From Hyunsoonleella flava (GTDB lineage Bacteria > Bacteroidota > Bacteroidia > Flavobacteriales > Flavobacteriaceae), in the NCBI RefSeq assembly GCF_004310325.1, contig NZ_SIRT01000013.1, forward strand, positions 55,611 through 119,610: a DNA stretch of 64,000 nucleotides, read 5' to 3'. The notes beneath the pieces are model-generated. The model did no database searches, had not been told where the DNA came from, and saw only the letters and a list, made by a program, of their open reading frames with translations. Shown here piece by piece: positions 32,501 through 41,054 of this stretch. The position numbers and the translations under genes are program-made. How positions within the stretch are numbered: position 1 is the first letter of the stretch; every line of letters starts with the position of its first letter.

Positions 32501-32840
32501 CTCTTCCAGCATTGAGCTTCCCTTACAATTTGGAGAAAACAAAATAATCGTGAAAACCAATAAAGATTGTCAAGGAAAATACGAAAAAACAATTTTTTAT
32601 GGTGATGGCCTCATGGCCTTTCCAAACCCATTTACCAATCAACTTGATGTTTATTTTGGTAATAATAAAAATGCGAATACATCAGTAGAGATTTATTCGA
32701 TTTTAGGACATAGAGTTTTCTATGCAAATAGTAACACACCTAGTCTAAATATAGATACCTCTAGTTTTTCAAAAGGCATATACGTTTTGAGAATGGCTAC
32801 GGAATCGACCAGTAAAAGCTTTAAAATTATAAAGAATTAA
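29523..32840 (+). CDS. large secreted GH13 amylase with T9SS C-terminal signal
   Basis: 1105 residues with signal peptide (MKKKLLLFSILFASLAYGQ). Order: N-terminal beta domains (20-225), CBM48-like E-set domain (235-330, VFLLGTFNGWELNPM), GH13 barrel with DVVYNH (456-461), Asp531 in GFRFD, Glu579 in LILEH and His640-Asp641 in ESHDEE, a calcium-type TSP3 segment (DLDSDGVINAEDSCPNTP, about 840-860), a beta domain and a type IX secretion tail (FPNPFTNQLDV... ending KSFKIIKN). Expected role: surface or released attack on starch, glycogen or pullulan; the E-set plus barrel resembles branching/debranching enzymes. Confidence 0.93.
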   Translation: MKKKLLLFSILFASLAYGQSVSTIPAIPTAANPITITFDATGSELEGYTGDVYAHTGVLTSESTSNTDWKHVIGSWGNNTTQPQLTRLTANTYELVITPNITSFYNVDAGATVTNIAIVFRSEDGSQQSRPDLFIQIFEDGLNVTITNPSNDDVFDLNDNITITAESSTSADLELKVNNSSIATETGNTSISSAYTFTTTGAFTINASAVQGTETKEETISVYVKTPTQTETVPTGLEYGLNKNNDGSVTFVLQAPLKNDVFLLGTFNGWELNPMYQMKKDGDTFWLTLSGLDPDTEYAYQYYVDYSLRVADPYSKKVLDPSNDQFISDTTYPNLMDYPEGTTGIVSTFQINEISYNWQVNSFSKPDQENLVVYEMLIRDFTEEDSFLSAMTHLDYLENLGINAIELMPVSEFEGNDSWGYNPSFHGALDKYYGTQNHFKMFVDACHERGIAVILDVVYNHAFSQSPLAQMYWDSANFKPSADNPWLNPDAKHPFNVGYDFNHESEYTKTYVKQTLKYWIEEFKVDGFRFDLSKGFTQTNNPDNVGAWGNFDASRIAILEDYADYIWNNVSSDAYLILEHFATNSEETALANYGFMLWGNLNHDFNQNTMGFASNADVSWLAYTERNWNNPHIVGYMESHDEERLMVRNINNGNSNAEHDTKDFQTALDRIEAATAIFYSVPGPKMLWQFGELGYDKSINCENDITNGNCRLDRKPVAWTLNYDDDEDRLDLYDVTAKMIKLKTDYPSTFNTDDFSFSLDGLIKRITLNDKVGDFDVVVIANFDLVEKSVNPNFSKTGTWYRILNNNAPHEVNNVSTSISLSPGEYRVYGTQPVIDPNDLDSDGVINAEDSCPNTPLGATVDANGCEIFVLPVDNFRLQVSNETCRNSNNGVIDITAQKNLNYTATITGNSLNNSDDFTTTYIKSDLEAGDYRVCITVEGQVDFEQCFNVTITEPKDLSVTSKILESKKAIALNLNGSDSYYITINDIETETFSSSIELPLQFGENKIIVKTNKDCQGKYEKTIFYGDGLMAFPNPFTNQLDVYFGNNKNANTSVEIYSILGHRVFYANSNTPSLNIDTSSFSKGIYVLRMATESTSKSFKIIKN

Positions 32841-32841
32841 A

Positions 32842-33567
32842 ATGAAAAAGTCAATATTATATATTCTCGGAAGTTTAGCATTTTGCTTTTTTATTCTAGG
32901 TTGTAGTAGTGGCGGTGGAGGCGATGATACGCCAGATCCCGATCCAGACCCAGATAAAGTGAGTCCTCCAAGTGCAGCAACTTTAGTTTTTCCTGAGCAA
33001 AATTCTGAATGTACAACAGGTTCTAATCTAACCAGTACCGAAAGTACTATTGTTTTCAATTGGAATGATGCAACCGATGCAACATCGTATCAACTGTTTG
33101 TAAAAAACTTGAATACGCAAAATACACAGAATTACACATCCAACGTATCAGAAAGGAGTGTAACTATTCTAAGAGGTACGCCCTATTCATGGTACGTGGT
33201 TTCTAAAAATTCTGGCAGTGAAACAGCACAGAGTCCTACTTGGAAATTTTACAATGCAGGCGAAGCTACATCATCGTATGCACCATTTCCTGCAGAACTC
33301 GTAGCTCCTAATCTGTCACAAGTTTTGGGCGCATCAACTACATCTGTATCACTAGAATGGAATGGCAGTGATGTAGATAATGATATCAATGAGTACGATA
33401 TATTATTTGGTACAGTAAGTCCGCCAGTTAACAAAGTTACAACAACTAGCAATACTAATTTTAGTGTGAATGTAACTTCTGGTAGCACTTATTATTGGCG
33501 TGTTATAACTTATGATGATCAAAATAACAACTCAGAATCGCAAATCTTCGGTTTCTCAGTTGAATAA
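32842..33567 (+). CDS. surface lipoprotein with two FnIII-like domains
   Basis: 241 residues, one base after the amylase stop. Lipobox at Cys21 followed by SSGGGGDDTPDPDPDPD, a Gly/Asp-rich tether typical of surface-exposed lipoproteins. Two beta-sandwich domains (about 45-140 and 145-241) each end with a YSWYV or YYWRV strand, the FnIII G-strand pattern seen in SusE-like proteins. No catalytic motif. Likely a glycan-binding or scaffold partner of the amylase. Confidence 0.75.
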   Translation: MKKSILYILGSLAFCFFILGCSSGGGGDDTPDPDPDPDKVSPPSAATLVFPEQNSECTTGSNLTSTESTIVFNWNDATDATSYQLFVKNLNTQNTQNYTSNVSERSVTILRGTPYSWYVVSKNSGSETAQSPTWKFYNAGEATSSYAPFPAELVAPNLSQVLGASTTSVSLEWNGSDVDNDINEYDILFGTVSPPVNKVTTTSNTNFSVNVTSGSTYYWRVITYDDQNNNSESQIFGFSVE

Positions 33568-33650
33568 TGATATTTATGCCTATTTATTTTAGGCATGAAG
33601 TTTAGTTTGTTTAGTTTAGTTGGGTTATTAGTTTTAAATAAACTGGTACC

Positions 33651-33683
33651 AAAAAAAGGCTTCAATATGTTGAAGCCTTTTTT
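33651..33683. terminator. bidirectional terminator between converging genes
   Basis: AAAAAAAGGCTTCAA / TTGAAGCCTTTTTT with a 4-nt loop; A-tract on the left, T-tract on the right, so it serves the lipoprotein gene on plus and the gluconate cluster on minus. Confidence 0.9.
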
Positions 33684-33716
33684 ATTATGATAAAATAATT
33701 TTACTATTCAAAATTA

Positions 33717-35075
33717 CTAAACTAGTATTGACAAAGTAACGACACTCGCAAAACCAATTAAAGCTAACAGTGTTGTCATTACCGTCCAACTTTTAAAAGT
33801 CTGTTGTTCAGACAATCCAAGATATTTACCAACGAGCCAAAATCCGCTATCATTAACATGTGATAGAATACTTGCGCCTGATGCTATAGCAATAACCAGT
33901 AACGCTTTTTGAGGCTCTGAAATAGATGCTGCTGTTAAAAGCGGTGCTGTAAGTCCTGCAGCTGTAATCATAGCAACGGTGGAAGAACCTTGTAAGATAC
34001 GAACTAAAGCTGCTGCCAAAAACGCAAATAATAAAATACTAACACCTTTGTCTGCAAAATAATTAGCCAACATTTCACCTGTACCAGTATTTACCAACAT
34101 TTGTTTAAAAACGCCACCAGCTCCGGTTAATAAGATAATGATTCCAGCTGGCCCCATAGATTGTGTACTAATATTTAAAAGCTGTTGTTTTGTAAATCCT
34201 CTTCTTACTCCTAACGCATACCATGCAATAAGATTTGCTATTATTAAAGCCGAAAACGGATGTCCTAACATTCCTAACCATTCTAACATGATTTTTGGGA
34301 GGTTATAACTTTCAAAAAATGGACTTCGAATTACTGTATTTATAACAATTAAAAAAATTGGTATGGCTATGATGGTAATTATAGTACTTACCGGCGGTGT
34401 ACTTTTTTCTATTTCTACAGCTTCATTTAACTGTGGTGCTTCTACCTGTATTTTATTTGCAATATATTTTCCAAAAATGGGACCACAAACTACAGCAGTA
34501 GGAATTCCTGCTATACATCCAAAAAGAATTACCCACCCTAAATCTGCTTTTAAAATATCTGCCACTGCAACTGGTCCGGGTGTTGGAGGGATAAATGCAT
34601 GTGTTATTGCCAAACCTGCCAATAACGGGATACCGTAGAGCAATAATGATTTACCTGTTTTTCTTTGTAAGGCATATATCATGGGTACTAAAATGATGAA
34701 GGCTACATCAAAAAACACAGGGATAGCAACAACAAAACCTGTTAACATTAGTGCCCAAGACGATCGTTTTTCTCCAAACTTTTCTAACAAATAAGTTGCC
34801 AATGATTCTGCGCCTCCAGAGTGTTCTAAAATAGCACCAAAAATAGCCCCTAATCCAACCACAACTGCTACAAAACCTAAGGTATTACCCATACCCTCCT
34901 GCATAGTTTTAACAATTGTTAAGGGTGGCATACCTGCTAATACACCAACAACGATACTTGCTATAAGCAATGCAATAAACGCTTGTATTTTAAATCGTAA
35001 AATAAGTACTAGTAATAATGCTACGCCTGCTAATACAGAGGTTAAAAGAGAAAAATCTATCATAACTAATACCAT
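33717..35075 (-). CDS. GntP-family gluconate/H+ symporter
   Basis: 452 residues, about 12-14 hydrophobic segments, cytoplasmic membrane. Family features: the repeated glycine-rich helices (VGLGAIFGAILEHSGGAESLA, AGLAITHAFIPPTPGPVAVA shortened here as HAFIPPTPGP) and the C-terminal GASILSHVNDSGFWLV segment, diagnostic of GntP. It imports gluconate or a related aldonate. ATG at 35063 (MIDFSLLTS) is an alternative start that avoids the 10-bp overlap with gnd. Next genes encode the kinase and dehydrogenase for the same substrate. Confidence 0.93.
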   Translation of the reverse strand: MVLVMIDFSLLTSVLAGVALLLVLILRFKIQAFIALLIASIVVGVLAGMPPLTIVKTMQEGMGNTLGFVAVVVGLGAIFGAILEHSGGAESLATYLLEKFGEKRSSWALMLTGFVVAIPVFFDVAFIILVPMIYALQRKTGKSLLLYGIPLLAGLAITHAFIPPTPGPVAVADILKADLGWVILFGCIAGIPTAVVCGPIFGKYIANKIQVEAPQLNEAVEIEKSTPPVSTIITIIAIPIFLIVINTVIRSPFFESYNLPKIMLEWLGMLGHPFSALIIANLIAWYALGVRRGFTKQQLLNISTQSMGPAGIIILLTGAGGVFKQMLVNTGTGEMLANYFADKGVSILLFAFLAAALVRILQGSSTVAMITAAGLTAPLLTAASISEPQKALLVIAIASGASILSHVNDSGFWLVGKYLGLSEQQTFKSWTVMTTLLALIGFASVVTLSILV

Positions 35076-36463
35076 TTTGTATGAAAAAATTGTCCTTCTG
35101 GTGCCCCAACACGCTCATAAGTATGTGCTCCAAAATAATCACGCTGCGCCTGTATTAAATTTGCAGGTAGGTTTTTGGTTGTTAGTGCAATCCAATGGTT
35201 ATAAGCCGCCCAAAAGGTATCAAAAGCTATTCGGTGTGATACACCATAGATAATACAATCCTTAATATTTTTTTCATCAGAAATTAAAATCTCCAAAATA
35301 CTTTTATCGTCTAAATAACTTTTGTTGTTTTTAAAAATATCTACGGTTCTTTCCATAAACTTTGACCTAATAATACAGCCATTAGTCCATATTCTTGCAA
35401 TTTCAGATAGGTTTAACTCCCAATCAAATTCTTCTGATGCCAATTTCATCAATTCAAAACCTTGAAAATGATTCATGATTCTAGCAAATCGGTATCCTTT
35501 CTCTAAAGCCATTAAATCAATTGATTCTGCTTTATTTGCAGACTTTTCTATGGACTTAGATAATTGCTCACGTTTCGACTTAAAAGATGATATATAACGT
35601 GCAAAAACCGCAGCGGACATCATGGTGTTTACGCCTCCTAAATCAAATGCAGCCTTTGTAGACCACGATCCCGTTCCTTTATTCCCAGCTTTATCTAAAA
35701 TGGCATCTAATATATAGCTATCACCTTCTTTTGCTTTGAGTATATTGATGGTAATTTCAAGCAAGTAGCTCGATAAATCGGTAGAATTCCATGTTTCTAA
35801 TAACGCTGCAATTTCTGCGTTAGTTTTTGTTGTTGAGAGTACTGAATAAACTTCTGCCAACAATTGCATTTCGGCATATTCAATACCATTGTGTACCATT
35901 TTAACAAAATGTCCTGCACCATCTTTCCCTACATAAGTACTACAGGGTTTGTTGTTCTTGTCTTTTGCAGCAATTGCCTCTAAAACTGGTGCTATAATAG
36001 TATAACTTTCTTTATTACCCCCTGGCATTATTGAAGGCCCTTTTCTTGCTCCTTCTTCACCACCAGACACCCCACAGCCTACAAAATGCAAGTTTTTTGT
36101 ATTTAAATACTTGCTCCTTCTATTGGTGTCTAAATAGTGGGAATTGCCGCCATCAATGATAACATCGCCTTCTGATAAAAGTGGTAGTAATGCCTCAATA
36201 AGATTATCAATAGCTGACCCTGCTTTTATCATGACAAGAATTTTTCTTGGCCTTTGCAATGACGCAACAAATGCTTCAAGCTCATCAAACCCCTTAACAT
36301 TCATATCTGCATTTACGCTTTCCATAAAATTAGAAAGTATGTGTTCTTCTCCCGGACTTATTCTATTGTAAACAGATAAAGTGTATCCTTTTTCTGCTAT
36401 GTTTAGGGCTAAACTACTTCCCATAACGCCTAAACCTATAACACCAAAAAGTGAGGTATTCAT
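35066..36463 (-). CDS. gnd: 6-phosphogluconate dehydrogenase, decarboxylating
   Basis: 465 residues, normal length. N-terminal Rossmann domain GLGVMGSSLALNIAEKG, then IDGGNSHY, the catalytic segment GCGVSGGEEGARKGPS and KMVHNGIEYAEMQ with the active-site Lys and His. The all-helical C-terminal domain ends with the substrate-contacting region (FGAHTYER). Reaction: 6-phosphogluconate to ribulose-5-phosphate plus CO2 and NAD(P)H. It is paired with gluconokinase 5 bp upstream, so gluconate enters the pentose phosphate route. Confidence 0.96.
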   Translation of the reverse strand: MNTSLFGVIGLGVMGSSLALNIAEKGYTLSVYNRISPGEEHILSNFMESVNADMNVKGFDELEAFVASLQRPRKILVMIKAGSAIDNLIEALLPLLSEGDVIIDGGNSHYLDTNRRSKYLNTKNLHFVGCGVSGGEEGARKGPSIMPGGNKESYTIIAPVLEAIAAKDKNNKPCSTYVGKDGAGHFVKMVHNGIEYAEMQLLAEVYSVLSTTKTNAEIAALLETWNSTDLSSYLLEITINILKAKEGDSYILDAILDKAGNKGTGSWSTKAAFDLGGVNTMMSAAVFARYISSFKSKREQLSKSIEKSANKAESIDLMALEKGYRFARIMNHFQGFELMKLASEEFDWELNLSEIARIWTNGCIIRSKFMERTVDIFKNNKSYLDDKSILEILISDEKNIKDCIIYGVSHRIAFDTFWAAYNHWIALTTKNLPANLIQAQRDYFGAHTYERVGAPEGQFFHTKWY

Positions 36464-36468
36464 ATCTT

Positions 36469-36948
36469 TTATTTTAATTTTGAAACAATTGTGTTGATGA
36501 TTTTTTCTGGGGTCTCAGAAATATCTATGTGAATACCATAATTGGGAACTTCCAAATCATGAAATTGTGAGTTTAATAAATCAGAATTCATATAGTGTCC
36601 ACTTCTTGCTTCAATTCTTTGCTTAATTAAATCTTTACTACCAGACAAATACACCCAAATAATATCCTTGTATTTAGAAGATAGAATAGCTCTGTATTTT
36701 TCTTTAAGAGCAGAACACGCTAATACACCTCCTTTTTTAGATGACCATTCTAAAATAGTATCAGCTAGTAACTTTAGCCATGGCAATCGATCATCATCAT
36801 TTAAAGCACTTCCTCTAGCCATTTTATCAATGTTAGATTTTGGATGAAAATCATCAGCATCATAATAAGGAATGCCTGTTTTTTGAGATAATTGACTACT
36901 AATTGTAGTTTTACCACATCCACTAACACCCATGACTATAATAATCAT
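36469..36948 (-). CDS. gntK: gluconokinase
   Basis: 159 residues, GntK family of small P-loop kinases. Walker A GVSGCGKTT (residues 7-15), then YYDADDFHPKSNIDKM (gluconate and lid region), LPWLK and CSALKEKYR, all GntK hallmarks. Phosphorylates D-gluconate at C6. Located between gnd (5 bp) and the GH3 gene (4 bp); one transcript is likely. Confidence 0.95.
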   Translation of the reverse strand: MIIIVMGVSGCGKTTISSQLSQKTGIPYYDADDFHPKSNIDKMARGSALNDDDRLPWLKLLADTILEWSSKKGGVLACSALKEKYRAILSSKYKDIIWVYLSGSKDLIKQRIEARSGHYMNSDLLNSQFHDLEVPNYGIHIDISETPEKIINTIVSKLK

Positions 36949-36952
36949 ACAA

Positions 36953-39196
36953 CTACTTTTTTAAATAAAATCTTTCTTTTAAACCTGAAGATGAGTTAGG
37001 TCCAACCCACACGTTAAAGTTACCCTCCTCAGCAGCATCAACTCCTTTATGATTCGAAAACTTTAATTGCTCTGGTGAGATTTTAAATGATATCTCTTTA
37101 GTTTCTCCTGCTTTTAAACTTACATGCTGAAAGCCTTTTAACTCTCTTACAGGCCTAGTAATGCTTCCAACAACATCTTGAGTGTACAATTGTACAATTT
37201 CTTTTCCATCACTTTTGCCAATATTGGATATAGTTGCCTTTACAATTACATCTTCATTAAAGTTAATGGTATCTTTAGAAATTTTTATAGTATCATACTT
37301 AAACGCTGTATAGCTTAAACCATAACCAAAAGGAAAATGAGGTGTAAACCCTATGTCTAGGTAATGAGAATCGTTTCCTAAAGAACTTTGCCATGCTTCT
37401 ATTGGAATATCATACATGGATACATAATCTTCATTATTTGCAGGTCGCCCCGTATTCTTATGATTATAGAAATAAGGTAGTTGTCCTGCTGTTTTTGGCC
37501 ATGATACGGGTAATCTTCCTTCTGGTTCTCTCGATCCAAAAAGTATTTCTTGCAAAGCTTCGCCTCCCATTGTACCAGGGTGCCAAGTCATTAAAACTGC
37601 ATCAACATCATCAATAATTTTTGTTATGGTAATGGGCCTACCTGCCATTATAACTAAAACAATAGGCTTTCCAATTTTAGACAGTTCTTTTATTAAGTCT
37701 TCTTGCACTCCTGGTAGATCTATGTTAGCTCTACTATGTGCTTCTCCAGAAAGAATAGCTTCTTCTCCTGATACAAATACTATTACATCAGATAGTTTTG
37801 CTGCAGTCAGCGCTTTTTTAAATTGAGTTTTCGTTAAATCACGACTATGGGTTAATCCAGGCACAAAAACATGATTCACATTTGCACTTTTAAAGGCATC
37901 TAGTGGCGTTACAGTTCGTGTTCTATCACCATCAAACGTCCAAGTTCCCATTTGCTCTAAAGGCGCATTTGCCAAAGGACCTATTAAGGCTACTTTTTTG
38001 TTTTTAGATAATGGTAAAACAGCCCTATTTTTAAGCAAAACAGTATTTTTTATAGCAGCTTCTTTTGCAAGTTCTAAATGTGCTTTTGAATAAAAATTAG
38101 CTTCATTAGTTTTATCTCTATAAGGTTTGTCAAACAACCCCAATCTTATCTTTATTCTTAATATGTTTTTTACGAACTCATCTAACTGTTTTTCTGAGAC
38201 TTTACCCTCTTCAATAAGTTGTTTTAGATTATTTTCATAGGCTTTACTTGTCATTTCCATATCCATTCCTGCATTTGCTGCTAGTTCGCCTGCATGTTTT
38301 TCATCTCTAGCATAACCATGTGCTATCATTTCAATTGTTGAATCCCAATCACTAACTACAAATCCATCAAATTTCAATTCATCTCTTAAGACATCTTTTA
38401 ACAGGAACTCATTTCCTGTTGCAGGCACACCATTTATTTCATTAAAGGATGTCATTACGGTTGCTGCTCCAGCATCAAGGGCTGCTTCAAAAGGCGGTAA
38501 ATACACATTACGCAATAGAGGTTTTGGTATTAAAGCTGTGTTATAATCTCTTCCTCCCATAGCCGCACCATAACCAATAAAATGTTTAGCACATGCCGCA
38601 ATACTAGTTGGATTGCTTAATGAATCGCCTTGAAAACCTTCCACATAGGCAGTACCTAAAACAGAGGCTAAATAAGGATCTTCTCCAGGTGATTCGGCTA
38701 TTCTACCCCATCGGCTGTCTCTGGCTATGTCTAGCATAGGTGCAAACGTCCAGCGAATTCCAACAGAACTCGATTCTATTGCAGCAACTCTAGAGGACGT
38801 TCTAGCTACATTGGCGTCCCAAGAAGCCGCTAAGCCCAGTGGTATAGGGAATATGGTTTTAAAACCGTGTATAACATCTCTTCCAAAAATTAAAGGAATT
38901 TTATGTGGGCTTTCTTCTACTGCTATTTTTTGAAGCTCGTCTACAAATTCAACGTTCATTACATTGAGCAATGCGCCAACCTTTCCCTGTCTCACATCTT
39001 CTTTTAACGCTTCGGATAATGTTTTAGCCCTACTTGAAGTTCCTCTAAGATTGGTTTGCCCTATTTTATCATCGATAGACATTTGAGCCAATATACTATC
39101 AATGCGTTTTTCCTCTAAACCATTCTCAGTGTTAGCAACTTTAGTTTGAGAACAACTCATTAAAACTAAGGCTATACTTACTAAATAATATTTCAT
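36953..39196 (-). CDS. bglX: GH3 beta-glucosidase, lipoprotein (BglX-like)
   Basis: 747 residues, lipobox at Cys15 (VLMSC). GH3 N-domain with nucleophile Asp283 in GFVVSDWD; C-domain with KNTVLLKN and GEAHSRANIDLPG; final FnIII-like domain (VKATISNIGKSDGKEIVQLY). Likely releases glucose from beta-1,3- or beta-1,4-gluco-oligosaccharides in the periplasm. Next to a GH5 gene on the same strand, so this pair seems directed at a beta-glucan, unlike the starch genes to the left. Confidence 0.94.
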   Translation of the reverse strand: MKYYLVSIALVLMSCSQTKVANTENGLEEKRIDSILAQMSIDDKIGQTNLRGTSSRAKTLSEALKEDVRQGKVGALLNVMNVEFVDELQKIAVEESPHKIPLIFGRDVIHGFKTIFPIPLGLAASWDANVARTSSRVAAIESSSVGIRWTFAPMLDIARDSRWGRIAESPGEDPYLASVLGTAYVEGFQGDSLSNPTSIAACAKHFIGYGAAMGGRDYNTALIPKPLLRNVYLPPFEAALDAGAATVMTSFNEINGVPATGNEFLLKDVLRDELKFDGFVVSDWDSTIEMIAHGYARDEKHAGELAANAGMDMEMTSKAYENNLKQLIEEGKVSEKQLDEFVKNILRIKIRLGLFDKPYRDKTNEANFYSKAHLELAKEAAIKNTVLLKNRAVLPLSKNKKVALIGPLANAPLEQMGTWTFDGDRTRTVTPLDAFKSANVNHVFVPGLTHSRDLTKTQFKKALTAAKLSDVIVFVSGEEAILSGEAHSRANIDLPGVQEDLIKELSKIGKPIVLVIMAGRPITITKIIDDVDAVLMTWHPGTMGGEALQEILFGSREPEGRLPVSWPKTAGQLPYFYNHKNTGRPANNEDYVSMYDIPIEAWQSSLGNDSHYLDIGFTPHFPFGYGLSYTAFKYDTIKISKDTINFNEDVIVKATISNIGKSDGKEIVQLYTQDVVGSITRPVRELKGFQHVSLKAGETKEISFKISPEQLKFSNHKGVDAAEEGNFNVWVGPNSSSGLKERFYLKK

Positions 39197-39236
39197 TTAA
39201 ATGGATGTTTGAGGATTAAAAAAACTATATAACATA

Positions 39237-40355
39237 TTAATTAGAAACTATCTTTATTAGGTCTTCATTTTCTTTACCTTCAGAAGATATCAATCCAAAA
39301 TTATCGCTTTTATAATTCCAATTTGCATATCCAATACCAGTTTCATTAAAAAGTTGAACTATATCTTGATACCAAATAAGACTTTCTTTGTTTGGCGCAT
39401 GTGATATAATACCAAATTCACCACAATACAATGGTAAACCTAATGCTTTAGCCTTACGTATAGGCTTTTGCAACATTTCAAGTAATACATCTTTATCAAA
39501 CTCTTTATCAACCCATTTCTCAACTTCAATCTTCATATCGTCTGGAAGGGTTTCAAACTCGTCTTTAGTTAAAATTGTTCCAGGGTAGTTTACAGGTCCT
39601 TTATAATTTCTCAAAGGCAACCATTTGGCTCCATAATGACTTAACAAAAAAGGCTCGTAAAAATGAAAGCTTAATAAAATGTTTTTATCATTTTCGGGTA
39701 CTTTTAAAGCATCAAAAGTTTCTACTGCCTGCCACCGGTTGGAGCCTATTACGATTGTGCGATCACTTTCTAATTCTCGAATGGCTGCGACAGCTTTTGC
39801 TACTAAAGTATTCCAAGATTCATGATCATCTGCTACAGCTTCATTCATAAGTTCGTATGCCACTAAACTATTTGGAAATTTACTCAAGGTTTTTGATAAA
39901 TCTCTCCATAAATCAAAAAACTTATTTTGTTCATTTACATCTGTCCACAGTGGTTTTTCTTTTGCATTAAAATGATGCGATCTTAAAATGTGTAAATCAA
40001 CAATTACTCTAAGATTATGTTTTTGACACCATTCAATACAATTTTCCATTAAACTAAATGCATCATTATGTCTATTTCCGTTTTCGTCCCACATTTGCTC
40101 TTCATCAATAGGCAATCGGATATGATCAAAGCCCATATTAGCAATTTGTTTTACGTCTTTTTCAGTAAAAAAGGATGCTCTCTCAATGCCTCTTCTATCA
40201 CTTTGCGACAACCAATGCGCTACATTAGTTCCCTTAACTACTTCAAAATTTTCTTTTTTATCTCCTTTTGAATTCGAAATAGACATAATTAACGTAGTAA
40301 ATATTAGTGTTGCGGCAACTACTATAAATATTTTTATTTTACTTTTTGTTCGCAT
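39237..40355 (-). CDS. GH5 endoglucanase-like enzyme
   Basis: 372 residues with an N-terminal membrane/signal segment (FIVVAATLIFTTLIMSIS). The GH5 barrel shows RGIERASFF, HIRLPIDEEQMWD, DLH, acid/base Glu172 in ELMNEA, HFYEP and nucleophile Glu313 in YCGEFG. Cleaves beta-glucans; cellulase, mannanase or beta-1,3-glucanase specificity is open. First gene of the leftward block GH5-GH3-gntK-gnd-gntP. The export segment has no lipobox, so the enzyme is either membrane-tethered or soluble periplasmic. Confidence 0.9.
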   Translation of the reverse strand: MRTKSKIKIFIVVAATLIFTTLIMSISNSKGDKKENFEVVKGTNVAHWLSQSDRRGIERASFFTEKDVKQIANMGFDHIRLPIDEEQMWDENGNRHNDAFSLMENCIEWCQKHNLRVIVDLHILRSHHFNAKEKPLWTDVNEQNKFFDLWRDLSKTLSKFPNSLVAYELMNEAVADDHESWNTLVAKAVAAIRELESDRTIVIGSNRWQAVETFDALKVPENDKNILLSFHFYEPFLLSHYGAKWLPLRNYKGPVNYPGTILTKDEFETLPDDMKIEVEKWVDKEFDKDVLLEMLQKPIRKAKALGLPLYCGEFGIISHAPNKESLIWYQDIVQLFNETGIGYANWNYKSDNFGLISSEGKENEDLIKIVSN

Positions 40356-40820
40356 CTGTTAATTTCTTTAATTATTCGTTTATACTTCTTGGTTAAGAAT
40401 AAGTTCAAGCACTTACAAAACCTATAATTAGTAAAACATTAAAAACCCAATTAATAATATTTTAGGTACTGGTTTTGTATTTATTTTTTTATCCACCTTA
40501 CTTAATATTCAAACTTAATACTTTATTAATGTTATAATTATCACTCTCGATTCAAAATATGAAACAATTGTAGCATTTTTGTAGCATTTAGCATAAATTA
40601 AAAACTCACATAAACTTATAAAGGAGATTCTGAATTAAAAGAAGTATCACGAATTGGAAATAAAAAACTTCTAACTCGGGATTAATAGGCTTTAAAAGCA
40701 ATATGGTAATATATAGATTATATATATACCACTATTTTGAAACATATAATGAGGTTTTGAGAAAGATGATGTAAAGTTGAAAAAAATTATAGATTAAGTC
40801 TTCAAAAACATCGAACCTTA

Positions 40821-40858
40821 AAAAAGAAAAGACTCAAATGCAAAAAGCATATGAGTCT
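40821..40858 (-). terminator. terminator downstream of the tRNA-Met fragment
   Basis: AGACTCA-A-ATGC / GCAT-A-TGAGTCT with loop AAAAA at 40830-40858; on the minus strand it is followed by TTTTCTTTTTT. It lies 7 bp past the tRNA 3' end, so it is the original tRNA terminator and shows the left flank is the native chromosomal side. Confidence 0.8.
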
Positions 40859-40865
40859 AATATAG

Positions 40866-40909
40866 TAGCGGGAACTGGACTCGAACCAGTGACCTTCGGG
40901 TTATGAGCT
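40866..40909 (-). pseudogene. 3' half of an initiator-type tRNA-Met (CAU) gene
   Basis: Reading the minus strand: anticodon loop CTCATAA, 3' anticodon stem CCCGA, variable AGGTC, a perfect T-arm ACTGG-TTCGAGT-CCAGT, acceptor strand TCCCGCT and discriminator A. The three Cs of the anticodon stem suggest initiator tRNA. Upstream of the loop the sequence (GCGCAGAG) cannot pair with CCCGA and no D-arm or 5' acceptor follows, so the gene is broken at the anticodon loop. This is expected where an element has integrated into a tRNA gene and displaced its 3' end. Confidence 0.8.
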
Positions 40910-40969
40910 CTGCGCCATAAATTTTTTAAACGCATTTACTGGGCTTGCCCGATATTATTTTTGAAAATC

Positions 40970-41011
40970 GTGTTCCAAAACGTGTTCAGTTTTGTGTTCA
41001 CTTTTGTGATT
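40970..41011 (+). repeat. four 12-bp-phased GTGTTC iterons
   Basis: GTGTTC starts at 40970, 40982 and 40994, and GTGATT at 41006, an exact 12-bp period with A/T-rich spacers (consensus GTGTTCA.TTTT). Position beside the tRNA fragment suggests arm-type binding sites for a recombinase or directionality factor. Confidence 0.6.
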
Positions 41012-41054
41012 AATATTTAGTGTTAAAATTAAGTAATTTTTAGAAAATAAATTA

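Larger units (their letters stand above)
40356..41054. other. 699-bp non-coding junction between chromosome and accessory island
   Basis: No credible gene. From left to right it holds A/T-rich leader of the GH5 cluster (to ~40600), about 200 bp with nothing recognisable, a terminator hairpin (40821-40858), a tRNA-Met 3' fragment (40866-40909), and four 12-bp-spaced GTGTTC iterons (40970-41011). This looks like one end of an integrated element. Confidence 0.7.

Noticed and set aside
40866..40940. Intact tRNA-Met gene
   Set aside because: The 5' acceptor strand, D-arm and 5' anticodon stem are missing; bases upstream of the anticodon loop cannot pair with CCCGA.
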